Shown: positions 32,246-41,056 of the stretch, one piece after another
How positions within the stretch are numbered: the first letter of the stretch is position 1
Layout of the letters: the number at the start of each line of letters is the position of its first letter
DNA from: Microbacteriaceae bacterium VKM Ac-2854
Lineage (GTDB): Bacteria > Actinomycetota > Actinomycetes > Actinomycetales > Microbacteriaceae
Length of the DNA: 64,000 bases
Assembly (NCBI GenBank): GCA_013205085.1
Contig: JABMLH010000004.1
Location: 124,001 to 188,000 of the forward strand
Direction: 5' to 3'
Notes under the pieces: model-generated
Seen by the model: the letters and a program-made list of their open reading frames with translations, nothing else
Database searches by the model: none
What the model was told of the DNA's origin: nothing
Program-made: the position numbers and the translations under genes

Positions 32246-33373
32246 ATGGACGAGCACGCGATCGACGATCTGCGGGCGCGCATCCGCGCGACTCGCTGGG
32301 CGACCCCGGCCGATGGCTCCGGCGCCGATGTGGGCTGGAGCCTCGGGGCCGACGCCGGGACGCTTCGGCGCCTCGCCGACTACTGGGCCGACGGCTTCGA
32401 CTGGGCGGCGCAGCGGGCGGCGATCGACCGCCTCCCCCATCGCCGGGTCACCGTCGGTGGCATCGGTGTCACCCTCATCCACGCGAGGGCCGCCGGCGGC
32501 CACGGCCTGCCGCTGCTGCTCAATCACGGCTGGCCCGACTCCTCCTGGCGCTACCGCAAGGTCGTGCCGCTGCTGAGCGATCCGGCCGCGCACGGGGGCG
32601 ACCCCGCCGATGCCTTCGATGTCATCGTTCCCGACCTGCCCGGCTTCGGTCGCTCGGATCCGCCTCCTGGCGCGGCCCTGAACTCCCGCGAGGTCGCCGC
32701 GCTCTGGGCCGAGCTCATGACCGCCCTCGGCTACGACCGCTTCGTCACCGCCGGCGGCGACCTCGGCAGTCACGTCAGCCGCTACCTCGCCCTCGATCAC
32801 CCCGAGCGCGTGATCGCCGTGCACCGCACCGACGCCGGGCTGCCGGCGCCCGGCCTCGACACCGCGGCCCTGACCCCCGAAGAACGCGACTGGATCGCCG
32901 AGGTGGCGCGTTGGAGTGCGAGCGAGGGCGGCTACGCAGCCATGCACCGCACCAAGCCGCAGACCATCGCCGCCGCCCTGAGCGACTCGCCCGTCGGACT
33001 GCTCGCCTGGATCGCCGAGAAGCTGCACGCCTGGAGCGACGGCGATCTGCTGCAGAGCTACTCGATGGACGAGGTGCTGACCCTCGTCACGGAGTACTGG
33101 CTGAACAACGCCATCGGCGCATCCATGCGGATGTACGCCGCGAACGCGGCGCTGCCGCCGGAGCAGCTGGCACGCCGGGTGGAGGTGCCCTCCGGATTCT
33201 CGCTCTTCGCCGGCGACATCGTCCGACCTCCGCGCGCCTGGATGGAGCGCACGGCGAACACCGTCTGGGTCTCCGAACCCGAACACGGCGGACACTTCGC
33301 CCCGTTCGAGCAGCCCGACGCGTACACGGAGCAGCTGCGGACGTTCTTCCGGCGGTTCCGCCCGGTGAGCTGA
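32246..33373 (+). CDS. Epoxide hydrolase-like alpha/beta hydrolase (EHN family)
   Basis: 375-aa protein. An N-terminal EHN segment (IDDLRARIRATRWATP, then FDWAAQRAAIDRLPH) wraps the alpha/beta-hydrolase core. The oxyanion motif HGWPDSSW, nucleophile Asp in TAGGDLGSHVSRY and catalytic His in PEHGGHFAPFEQP are all present, so it is probably an active epoxide hydrolase of the juvenile-hormone/microsomal type. ATG at MDEHAIDD; an in-frame longer reading overlaps the reductase gene and is less likely. Confidence 0.9.
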   Translation: MDEHAIDDLRARIRATRWATPADGSGADVGWSLGADAGTLRRLADYWADGFDWAAQRAAIDRLPHRRVTVGGIGVTLIHARAAGGHGLPLLLNHGWPDSSWRYRKVVPLLSDPAAHGGDPADAFDVIVPDLPGFGRSDPPPGAALNSREVAALWAELMTALGYDRFVTAGGDLGSHVSRYLALDHPERVIAVHRTDAGLPAPGLDTAALTPEERDWIAEVARWSASEGGYAAMHRTKPQTIAAALSDSPVGLLAWIAEKLHAWSDGDLLQSYSMDEVLTLVTEYWLNNAIGASMRMYAANAALPPEQLARRVEVPSGFSLFAGDIVRPPRAWMERTANTVWVSEPEHGGHFAPFEQPDAYTEQLRTFFRRFRPVS

Positions 33374-33422
33374 CCCACCGTGCGCCGCGACCCGACCAGC
33401 ATCGCGCCGCGACGGCCCGGCG

Positions 33423-35423
33423 CTACGCCCGCGGACCCTCCATCAGCACGTGCCGCACGGCGCGCAGGATTCCGAGGAATCCGACGAAACCGATGATGCC
33501 GCCCAGCAGCTCGAACAGCGTCAGGTGCGGCGCCAGTTGCGGCCCCGCTCCGCTGACCACCAGCACGATCGCCAGCACCACCGCCGTGATCGATACCAGG
33601 GCACCGACCACCTGCGCGACCAGAGCACTCACGAACGAGCGCTCGCCCTCACCCGCGAAGCTGCGCACCCGCACGCTCAGCGTGCCCCGCTCCAGCTGAG
33701 AGGTCAGCGCCTCCAGTCGCCGCGGCAGCTTCCGCGCGAACGCCGCCGCGACCGCCGCCTGCGCCTGCGTCGACACCGCGAGGCGCTTGATGCTCAGCAT
33801 CCGCTTCATCAGTGCCGGCATGTGATCCAGCGCCCGGGCCACCATGTCGAAATCCGGGTCGAGCACCCGAAGGCACCCCTCCAGCGTCGCGAAGCTGCGG
33901 AACGCCGAGGCGAGCGTCGCGGGTAGCGCGATGTGGTGGCTGCGGATCACATCCAGCATCAGTGTGAAGATCGAGCCGTCCCCGGACGGGCGGTGCCGCA
34001 CCGACGTCAGCACGATGCCGATGTCGTGCCGGAACGCGTCCACGTCCGCGTCGTCCGGCACGTCCACGATCAGCAACAGCGCATCCGTCGCCGCGATGTC
34101 GTCCTCAGCGGAGGCCGCGAGCAGCAGCGCCGCGAGGTGCTCGCGCTGGCTCCGTTCGATGATGCCGATCGCGCCGAAATCGATCAGGCCCAGGCTCTCG
34201 TCCTCCTTCAGGATCACGTTGCCCGGATGCAGATCCGCGTGGAAGACGCCGTAGACCAGGATCTGTTCCAGCACCGCGCCCATCAGGCCCGCCGCGATCC
34301 GCTCGCGATTCTCCGTCGGCATCGTGGCGAGCACGTCGCCCGCCTTGCTGAGTGGTACACCTTCGACCAGGTCCATCGTCAGCATCCGCTTGCTGCTGGC
34401 CTGACGGTAGATGGTCGGCACCGAGATCGCGAGCGCGTCCGGCTCGTGCGCCGCGATGTCGGCCAGGGTCGACCGGATCATCTCGGTGTTGCTGAGCTCG
34501 ATGCCGTAGTCCAGCTCGTCCAGCAGCGTCGTGGTGAAGCCGCGCGCCACCGACTCCGCCCGTAGATCGCGGCCCTGCACGGTGTGCTGTTCCGCGCGTC
34601 GCGCCAGGCGCAGGATGATGTCGACGTCGGCCTCGACCTGCGCCCGCGCCGTCGGCCGCTGCACCTTGACCACCACGCTGCTCCCGTCGAGCAGCACCCC
34701 GGTGTGCACCTGGGCGACCGAGGCCGCGGCCAACGGCTCCTCGTCGATGCGATCGAACACCTCGCTGATCGGGCGCCCCAGTTCCTCCTCGATCACCGTT
34801 CGGATCGTCGGCCACGGCAACGTCGTCGCCCCGGACTGCAACGAACCGAGCGCGCTCAGGTACGGCTCTGGAACCAGATCGCGTCGCGTCGAGAGCACCT
34901 GACCGAGCTTCACAAAACTCACGCCCGACGCGTTGATCGTCTCGACGACCGCGCCCGCGCGCTGTTCGGCGGTCGTGCCCTCCCGGTGGCCGCGGCCGTG
35001 GAAGATCCACCCCGCGCCGTGCCGGGAGGCGATCGTCAGGATCTGCAGGTACCGCTGCGTGCGCCGACGACGATCCAGAGCCGAACGGATCGCGACCAGC
35101 GGATTCGGCAACGAACGTGTCGGCCAGATCGCCTCCAACCCGACCAGCACCGCGACCCCGAGCGCGAAGACCCACGCCATCGCGAGCAGGATCACGATCA
35201 CCGCGACGCTCGTGGTGCTCTGCACCGTGCCGCGATCCTCCGTGACGATGCCCGTCTCGGTCGCGACCCAGAGCGCGATGGGCAGGCCCGTGGCGAACAC
35301 CAGGAGACCGACGACGATACTGCGCGGCCAGCCGACCGGGGTGCCGAGGATGCGCCGGCTGACCCAGCCGACCAGGCCCGCGGAGAGGATGGCGAGCACC
35401 ACCGAGAGAACAGTTGCGAGCAT
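33423..35423 (-). CDS. ABC1/UbiB-family atypical kinase, membrane-anchored
   Basis: 666-aa protein with three N-terminal membrane segments, a kinase-like domain, and two C-terminal membrane segments. UbiB-specific signatures are visible: the KxGQ motif (SFVKLGQVLSTRRDLVP), the Ala-rich loop (LAAASVAQVHTG), the Lys strand (VVVKVQRP), DLHPGN and LIDFGAIG. Members support quinone or lipid metabolism and have ATPase rather than protein-kinase activity. The start MLATVLSVVL places the first membrane segment at the N-terminus; a longer reading adds Arg-rich residues. It is not linked to quinone genes. Confidence 0.9.
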   Translation of the reverse strand: MLATVLSVVLAILSAGLVGWVSRRILGTPVGWPRSIVVGLLVFATGLPIALWVATETGIVTEDRGTVQSTTSVAVIVILLAMAWVFALGVAVLVGLEAIWPTRSLPNPLVAIRSALDRRRRTQRYLQILTIASRHGAGWIFHGRGHREGTTAEQRAGAVVETINASGVSFVKLGQVLSTRRDLVPEPYLSALGSLQSGATTLPWPTIRTVIEEELGRPISEVFDRIDEEPLAAASVAQVHTGVLLDGSSVVVKVQRPTARAQVEADVDIILRLARRAEQHTVQGRDLRAESVARGFTTTLLDELDYGIELSNTEMIRSTLADIAAHEPDALAISVPTIYRQASSKRMLTMDLVEGVPLSKAGDVLATMPTENRERIAAGLMGAVLEQILVYGVFHADLHPGNVILKEDESLGLIDFGAIGIIERSQREHLAALLLAASAEDDIAATDALLLIVDVPDDADVDAFRHDIGIVLTSVRHRPSGDGSIFTLMLDVIRSHHIALPATLASAFRSFATLEGCLRVLDPDFDMVARALDHMPALMKRMLSIKRLAVSTQAQAAVAAAFARKLPRRLEALTSQLERGTLSVRVRSFAGEGERSFVSALVAQVVGALVSITAVVLAIVLVVSGAGPQLAPHLTLFELLGGIIGFVGFLGILRAVRHVLMEGPRA

Positions 35424-35601
35424 GGCGGCCCCCTGTGTGTGTTCGGCTCCGCTCCCCCTTCGTCGTCGCCTCGCGGCAGTCGGCGGGTGCAGGTAGCGGC
35501 TTTTCGCAGAGCCTATTGCGGCGGCCACGAAGAATTCGCTGCAACCCGCGTTTTCGTCGCGGCCGGCGAGCGGAGGTGGACCCAGCACCGATACGGGAGT
35601 G

Positions 35602-37221
35602 ACGCTGTGGAGTTGTCAAGGTGCGGGCTCGGATGAGCGGGATTGGACGGCCGGTCAGCCGGTGGGTCTGTCGCGTTGTGGGATGGAGCTGTGTAGTGGG
35701 TTCTTGCCGGGGAGTTCGGTGAGCCTCCTTTCTGGGTCGTGTTCTCGTGGCCGGTACAGGTAGTACCGGGAGCCGGTGCGGGTGATCCGCCAGTGCTGGT
35801 TGTGTAAGAGCAGGTGGTGGGCTCGGCAGAGCAGGATCCCGTCGGGGACGTCGGTGTTGCCGCCGTCGCGCTGCCACTCATTGAGGTGATGCGCGTCGCA
35901 CCAGGATGCGGGTCGGTCGCAGCCGAGCCAACGGCAACCGCCATCCCGGGACACCAGTGCGATGCGCTGCTTCTTCGAGAACAGCCGCTGTGTGCGACCG
36001 AGGTTGAGTACCACGCCGTCATCGGTCATCGTGATCGGCGCGATCCCGTCGGCGCAGGCGGCGGTGCGCACGAACGCGGCGGACACGACATCGCGGGAGG
36101 TGCCCAGCACCCCGAGTCCGTCGTCGGCGGCGTCCGCTGCGGTGTCATCGAGCTGGTCGAAGCCCTCCTCGTCCAGGGTGGTCCCGCGCTCGTCGGCGGG
36201 GTGGAGTTCGGTGGCGCGGATGATCACCGCGACCGGAGCACCCTGACGCGGCAGTGCATCCTTGTCCGTGGTGACCGCAATACGCAGGGCGGCACCGAGC
36301 GCGTCATGCCACAGCTGCGGCACCGTCGGCGCATCCTCGACCGCGGGCTGATCCGTGAATCGGGGCTGGCGCAGTGCCGCGGCGACGACGCCGTCGCAGA
36401 GGGTGCGTAGGTTCTCCGCGACGTCGGCGGTCAGGAACCCGGACACGCGGTGCATCCCGTCCTCGACGGGACCGATGCTCAGCGAGCGGCGGGACAAAGC
36501 GAGCCGCTCACGCGAGAGCACGAGGCTGCGATCGAGCCCGTCACGGCGGTACTTCGCCTCCTTCAGCAGCACCTCCGGCGTCATCGCCCCGCGGTCGCGA
36601 ACCTGAACCAGCAGATCGCGGATCGCGCCAGCCAGCGTATGACCGGTGACGTCCCGGGTCGGCGCCCCGATCCCGCGGATGATCGCCGCCGCACCGGCGG
36701 CGGAGAGCAGTCCGCTCTCCACGAACCGGGAGATCGCGGCGTTCCATCCCGACGCGCACGCGCAGAACGCGCCCCCGCGGCAGGCCTCGCCCAGCGGATC
36801 CGCAAGAGCCGGTTCACCAGAGGAAATCGCCAGCAGCGTCCCCACCTCGATCGCCTCCGCCGTCTCCCGTTTCGATGCCCCGGTCATCCCCGCGATCAGC
36901 TCGACCGCATCCTTCGCGCCGGCCCGCTTCGCCAACGACTCCGCCCCGAGCGCGGGGGCGGAGCGTCGTGCGATCTCCGCACACACCGCCGCGGACGCGA
37001 CCCCGTGCGCCTTCCCGATCGCCCCGAACACCTCCACGAGCTTCAGCGCGTCTTCATCGCCCAGCCCGGGAAGCGATGCCGCGCCTGCCGGGAGCGGGGT
37101 GTCGAGCTGGGTGCTCGCGATCCGCCAGATCGTGTCGATGAGAGGTTCCATACGAACAATGCTCGCATCTATCTTCTAACCGAGCAAGCCTCAAAGGGAG
37201 CGAAACGCGCCAGGATTCGAA
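35602..37221 (-). repeat. DUF222/HNH repeat unit, copy 2
   Basis: Second copy of the unit at 9347-10931, in the same orientation 26 kb away. The shared flanks are ACGCTGTGGAGTTGTCAA on the left and ACGAACAATGCTCGCATCT, then CGAAACGCGCCAGG, on the right. Confidence 0.7.
35655..37151 (-). CDS. DUF222 / HNH endonuclease (REP13E12 family), copy 2
   Basis: 498-aa paralogue of the protein at 9389-10861, alike over the whole length. It has the same HNH core (CRWLGCDRP, DAHHLNEWQRDG, LLCRAHHLLLHNQHW), and the main length difference is an insertion after IIRATE. The start MEPLIDTIW matches copy 1's start. Again no Shine-Dalgarno is seen and the 20 bases before the ATG are conserved. Both copies keep an intact frame and nuclease residues, so both are probably expressed. 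Confidence 0.9.
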   Translation of the reverse strand: MEPLIDTIWRIASTQLDTPLPAGAASLPGLGDEDALKLVEVFGAIGKAHGVASAAVCAEIARRSAPALGAESLAKRAGAKDAVELIAGMTGASKRETAEAIEVGTLLAISSGEPALADPLGEACRGGAFCACASGWNAAISRFVESGLLSAAGAAAIIRGIGAPTRDVTGHTLAGAIRDLLVQVRDRGAMTPEVLLKEAKYRRDGLDRSLVLSRERLALSRRSLSIGPVEDGMHRVSGFLTADVAENLRTLCDGVVAAALRQPRFTDQPAVEDAPTVPQLWHDALGAALRIAVTTDKDALPRQGAPVAVIIRATELHPADERGTTLDEEGFDQLDDTAADAADDGLGVLGTSRDVVSAAFVRTAACADGIAPITMTDDGVVLNLGRTQRLFSKKQRIALVSRDGGCRWLGCDRPASWCDAHHLNEWQRDGGNTDVPDGILLCRAHHLLLHNQHWRITRTGSRYYLYRPREHDPERRLTELPGKNPLHSSIPQRDRPTG

Positions 37222-37261
37222 GATGTGATCGTCGCTAAAACGTCGGCCGCAGCCGAGGCAA

Positions 37262-38197
37262 TCAGCCCACCTCGACGGCACTCCCCGCGCCGAACTCCAG
37301 CGCCGCGTCGCCCCGCAGCGACGGCGTGAAGATCGCCGTTCTGATGATCTCATCGCCTTCCACCTCCGTCGACAGCGCGCGCAACTGCTCCGCCACCCGG
37401 GACTCCGACGGCTCGCCGACCAGGTCGACGGCCGCGACGAGGAAGAGTTGGGCCGGCCCGACGAACTCGAGGTGCAGGTACGTCAGCCGTGCCACCTCGG
37501 GGCGCTCGAGAAGACGGCGCCCCACGGCGTCCCGCACCGCTGCCGGCGGCGCGGCCCCGAGTAGGAAGCGCCGGTTCCGGTTGATCAGCACCAGCGCCAC
37601 GACGCCCAGGAGCAGACCGATCGCGATCGAACCCAACGCATCCCACACCGCCTGCCCCGTGATCTGATGCAGGAAGATGCCCAGGAACGCCAGCACCAGG
37701 CCGATCAACGCGGCCGAGTCCTCGGCGACGACGGCGCGCAGCGTCGCGTTCGAGCTGTTCAGCACGTAGTCCAGCGGGTCGCGCCGAAAACGTCGCGAAT
37801 CACGTCGCACCTGCAGCACCGACTGGGCGAGCGAGGCTCCCTCGAGCACGAACGACACCGCGAGCACCACGTAGCCGATCGTGTAATCGGTGTCCGCCTC
37901 CGTCTCGAACAGGCTCTGCACGCCGTGCATCACCGACACCACGGCGCCCGCGGTGAACACCCCGACCGCGGCGAACAGCGACCAGATGTACGAGTCGCGC
38001 CCGTATCCGAGCGGATGCGCGGCGTCGCGGCGTCGCCCCGGGGCGCGGTCCGCGAGCAGCAGGAAGATCTCGTTGCCCGCATCCGCCCACGAATGCGCCG
38101 CCTCCGCGACGAGCGAGGCGGAGCCCGTCAGCGCCGCGGCGACGGACTTCGCGATGGCGACGAGGACGTTGGCGACGAAGGCGATGACAACGGTCAC
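37262..38197 (-). CDS. Cation diffusion facilitator (CDF) family transporter
   Basis: 311-aa metal-cation/proton antiporter. The N-terminal membrane domain has the site-A motifs AAHSWADAGNE (His35, Asp39) in segment 2 and VVAEDSAALIG in segment 5. A cytoplasmic ferredoxin-like domain follows (RRLLERPEVARLTYLHLEFVGP). Zn2+, Fe2+ or Mn2+ are usual substrates; the His-x-x-x-Asp site is compatible with several. GTG start; 96-bp divergent gap to pdxY. Confidence 0.88.
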   Translation of the reverse strand: MTVVIAFVANVLVAIAKSVAAALTGSASLVAEAAHSWADAGNEIFLLLADRAPGRRRDAAHPLGYGRDSYIWSLFAAVGVFTAGAVVSVMHGVQSLFETEADTDYTIGYVVLAVSFVLEGASLAQSVLQVRRDSRRFRRDPLDYVLNSSNATLRAVVAEDSAALIGLVLAFLGIFLHQITGQAVWDALGSIAIGLLLGVVALVLINRNRRFLLGAAPPAAVRDAVGRRLLERPEVARLTYLHLEFVGPAQLFLVAAVDLVGEPSESRVAEQLRALSTEVEGDEIIRTAIFTPSLRGDAALEFGAGSAVEVG

Positions 38198-38293
38198 GCC
38201 TCCGAGCGTAAGCGCGCGGGCGCCGCGCGCGGCGAACCCCCGCCCTTTCTGTACGTCCCCTCATTCTGCGGCCCGCCGTCCGGATGGAGGATC

Positions 38294-39154
38294 ATGGACG
38301 GCGTGAAGATTCTCTCGATCCAGTCGGCCGTCGCGTACGGACACGTCGGTAACGCGGCGGCGGTGTTCCCCCTGCAGCGCATCGGAGCGGAGGTGCTCCC
38401 CGTCAACACGGTGAACTTCTCCAACCACACCGGTTACGGCGCGTGGCGCGGGGCGCTGATCGCGCCGGAGGAGGTGTACGACGTCATCCTCGGTATCGAG
38501 GAGCGCGGCGTGCTGCCCGAGATCGACATCGTGCTGTCGGGATACCAGGGCGGCACGGGCATCGGCGATGTGATCGTGGACGCCGTTCGCCGGGTGAAGG
38601 CTGCGAACCCGTCGGCCATCTACGCCTGCGACCCGGTGATGGGCAACGCGAAGTCGGGCTGCTTCGTGGCGCCGGAGATCCCGGATCTGCTGCGCGACCG
38701 GGTCGTTCCCGTCGCCGACATCATCACCCCGAACCAGTTCGAACTCGGCTACCTGACCGGCACCGAGCCGTCGACGCTCGAGTCGACGCTCGAGTCCGTC
38801 GACCTCGCCCGGGCGATGGGCCCGTCGACCGTGCTGGTGACCAGCGTCGAGCGACCGGATCGCGACCCGGACACGATCGAGATGCTCGCCGTAGACGAGT
38901 CCGGTGCGTGGTCGATTCGCACGCCCTATCTCCCATTCAAGGCGAACGGATCCGGCGACGTCACGGCGGCGCTCTTCTCGGCGCACTACCGCTCGACCGG
39001 CGACGCTGCGGCCGCCCTGGAGCGCACCGCCTCCAGCGTCTTCGACTTGATCGAGCTGACGCACCGCTCCGGCGAGCGCGAGCTGCAGCTCATCCAGGCA
39101 CAGGAGTCCTACGCGCACCCGCGCCTCCAGTTCGCGGCGGAGCGCGTGCGCTGA
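38294..39154 (+). CDS. pdxY: Pyridoxal kinase PdxY
   Basis: 286-aa ribokinase-fold kinase phosphorylating pyridoxal in B6 salvage. It has [15 protein letters not shown] at the substrate site, [37 protein letters not shown], and [17 protein letters not shown] with the catalytic Asp in GSGD. ATG preceded by GGAGG. Single gene; the downstream gap contains a long inverted repeat facing the convergent gntK. Confidence 0.93.
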   Translation: MDGVKILSIQSAVAYGHVGNAAAVFPLQRIGAEVLPVNTVNFSNHTGYGAWRGALIAPEEVYDVILGIEERGVLPEIDIVLSGYQGGTGIGDVIVDAVRRVKAANPSAIYACDPVMGNAKSGCFVAPEIPDLLRDRVVPVADIITPNQFELGYLTGTEPSTLESTLESVDLARAMGPSTVLVTSVERPDRDPDTIEMLAVDESGAWSIRTPYLPFKANGSGDVTAALFSAHYRSTGDAAAALERTASSVFDLIELTHRSGERELQLIQAQESYAHPRLQFAAERVR

Positions 39155-39167
39155 GCGCAGCGCCGAC

Positions 39168-39284
39168 GTCGTAACTTCGGATCGCTCACGCAGCCACCCC
39201 TGGACGTCGTGGCGTGAACCGCAGGAAACCGGGGTCGACGGCCCGCGCCACCGAGTGGCCGTGGGAGCGATCCGAAGTTGTGAC
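39168..39284. repeat. Long-armed inverted repeat between convergent pdxY and gntK
   Basis: Twenty-base arms, 39168-39187 and 39265-39284, are inverted copies with two mismatches (core AACTTCGGATCGCTC), separated by 77 bases. It fills the 130-base convergent gap. It could serve as a bidirectional terminator or be a miniature mobile element; no target duplication is obvious. Confidence 0.65.
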
Positions 39285-39788
39285 TCAGCGCACGGCGAGC
39301 GAGCCCACCGCAGCGGCGACCAGGACCGGCACCGGAGCGTCGATATCGATCGCGAAGCCGGGCTCGTCCGGATCCAAGGCCTCGAGGGTCGCGAGTTGCG
39401 ACGCCAGCAGGGACGCGGGCATGAAGTGGTCGCTGCGGCCCTGCATCCGTTCCGCGAGCACCGCCTCCGTGCCGTCCAGGTGCACGAACACGGCGTTCGG
39501 CGCTGCGGCGAGGATCGCGTCGCGGTAGCGCCGTCGCAGCGCCGAACACGCCACCACCACGTCCGCGGCGCTCAGCGTCTCGCCGACCGCGGCGAGCCAC
39601 GGCCACCGATCGGTGTCGTCCAGCGGGAATCCCGCCGCCATCTTGCGCACGTTCGCCAGCGGATGCAACGCGTCGCCGTCCACGAACGGCACGCCCAGTT
39701 CGGCCGCGATGAGCGCCCCGATGGTGCTCTTGCCGCACCCCGAGACGCCCATCACCACCACCTGGTGCGGAGTGACGGAACCGCTCAC
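39285..39788 (-). CDS. gntK: Gluconokinase GntK
   Basis: 167-aa kinase of the small gluconokinase family, making 6-phosphogluconate. P-loop [11 protein letters not shown] near residue 14, then the signature [32 protein letters not shown] and [18 protein letters not shown] start overlapping the manD stop by 4 bp, so it is the last gene of the hexuronate operon. It could also act on related aldonates from that pathway. Confidence 0.92.
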   Translation of the reverse strand: MSGSVTPHQVVVMGVSGCGKSTIGALIAAELGVPFVDGDALHPLANVRKMAAGFPLDDTDRWPWLAAVGETLSAADVVVACSALRRRYRDAILAAAPNAVFVHLDGTEAVLAERMQGRSDHFMPASLLASQLATLEALDPDEPGFAIDIDAPVPVLVAAAVGSLAVR

Positions 39789-41023
39789 CAGTCGTGCACG
39801 GTGCCGTCGGCGAGGCGGTTGTAGGGCAGGTAGGCCTGCACGTACGGGTACTTCCCGGCCTCGTCGAGGTCGAGTTCGACGCCGAGGCCGGGCTTGTCAC
39901 CGGGGTGCAGGTAGCCGTCGGTCCAGGTGAAGGACTGCTCGAACGTCGCGTCGGTCTTCGCGCCGTGCTGCATGTACTCCTGGATGCCGAAGTTGTGGAT
40001 CGACAGGCCCAGGTGCATCGCGGCGGCCATCCCGACGGGCGAGATGTCGGTGGGTCCGTGCATGCCCGACTTGATCTGGTACTGCGCCGCGTACTCCAGC
40101 GTCTTCTTCAACGCGGAGATGCCGCCCATGTGGGTGACCGCGCCGCGGACGTAGTCGATCAGCTGCTCCCGGATGAGGTCTTTGAAGTCCCAGACGGTGT
40201 TGAAGATCTCCCCGATCGCGAGCGGGGTGGTGGTGTGCTGGCGCACCAGGCGCAGCGCCTCCTGATTCTCGGCCGGGGTGCAGTCCTCGAGCCAGAACAG
40301 GTCGTAGGGTTCGAGCGACTTGCCCAGCTTCGCGGCTTGGATCGGGGTCATCCGGTGGTGCCCGTCGTGCAGCAGCGGCAGCTCGGGGCCGAACTCGTTG
40401 CGCACCGCCTCGAACACGGTCGGCAGGTGGCGCAGGTAGGAGCGGGTATCCCAGTCCTCCTCCGCCGGCAGGCCGCCGCGCTGGGCGGGCTCGTGGTCGT
40501 AACGGACACCCTTGTTCGCTTCGGTGGTGATGTTCGACGCGATGCCGTAGATCGACTTCAAACCCGGCACCGCGGTCTGCACCCGGATCGAGCGGTAGCC
40601 CTGCTCCTGGTGCGATCGGATGCTGTCGAAGAGTTCGCTGTTGGTCTTGCCGGACGCGTGCCCGTAAGCCATCAGGCCGGTGCGCGACGCGCCGCCGAGC
40701 AGCTGATACACGGGCATCCCCGCGGCCTTGCCCTTAATGTCCCACAACGCCATATCCACCGACGCGATCGCGGCCATCGTGACCGGGCCGCGGCGCCAGT
40801 AGGCGGAGCGGTACAGGAACTGCCAGGTGTCCTCGATGTTCGACGCATCACGCCCGATCAGCAGCGGCACCACGTGGTCGCGCAGGTAGGAGACCACCGC
40901 CAGCTCGCGGCCGTTGAGCGTCGCATCGCCCAGGCCGGTCAGGCCGTCCTCGGTGGTGAGTTTGAGGGTGACGAAATTGCGATCCGGGCTGGTGACGATC
41001 ACTTCGGCGCGGTCGATACGCAT
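39785..41023 (-). CDS. manD: D-mannonate dehydratase ManD (enolase superfamily)
   Basis: 412-aa enolase-superfamily enzyme converting D-mannonate to 2-keto-3-deoxygluconate. The ManD catalytic loop has Arg147 and Tyr159 ([14 protein letters not shown]). Mg2+ ligands are Asp220, Glu246 and Glu272, with His222 and His322 (MHGPTD) completing the site. Some family members also use gluconate or are inactive, but the neighbours UxaC and a mannonate oxidoreductase support the mannonate role here. The Shine-Dalgarno is weak. Its stop overlaps gntK. Confidence 0.93.
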   Translation of the reverse strand: MRIDRAEVIVTSPDRNFVTLKLTTEDGLTGLGDATLNGRELAVVSYLRDHVVPLLIGRDASNIEDTWQFLYRSAYWRRGPVTMAAIASVDMALWDIKGKAAGMPVYQLLGGASRTGLMAYGHASGKTNSELFDSIRSHQEQGYRSIRVQTAVPGLKSIYGIASNITTEANKGVRYDHEPAQRGGLPAEEDWDTRSYLRHLPTVFEAVRNEFGPELPLLHDGHHRMTPIQAAKLGKSLEPYDLFWLEDCTPAENQEALRLVRQHTTTPLAIGEIFNTVWDFKDLIREQLIDYVRGAVTHMGGISALKKTLEYAAQYQIKSGMHGPTDISPVGMAAAMHLGLSIHNFGIQEYMQHGAKTDATFEQSFTWTDGYLHPGDKPGLGVELDLDEAGKYPYVQAYLPYNRLADGTVHDW

Positions 41024-41056
41024 AGGAGTAGTGCCTTTCTGGAGAGCAGAGAACGA

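Noticed and set aside
9347-37221. An integrative element or composite transposon bounded by the two HNH units.
   Set aside because: No integrase, transposase, relaxase or target duplication is seen, and the genes between show normal codon use. Only recombination between direct repeats is supported.
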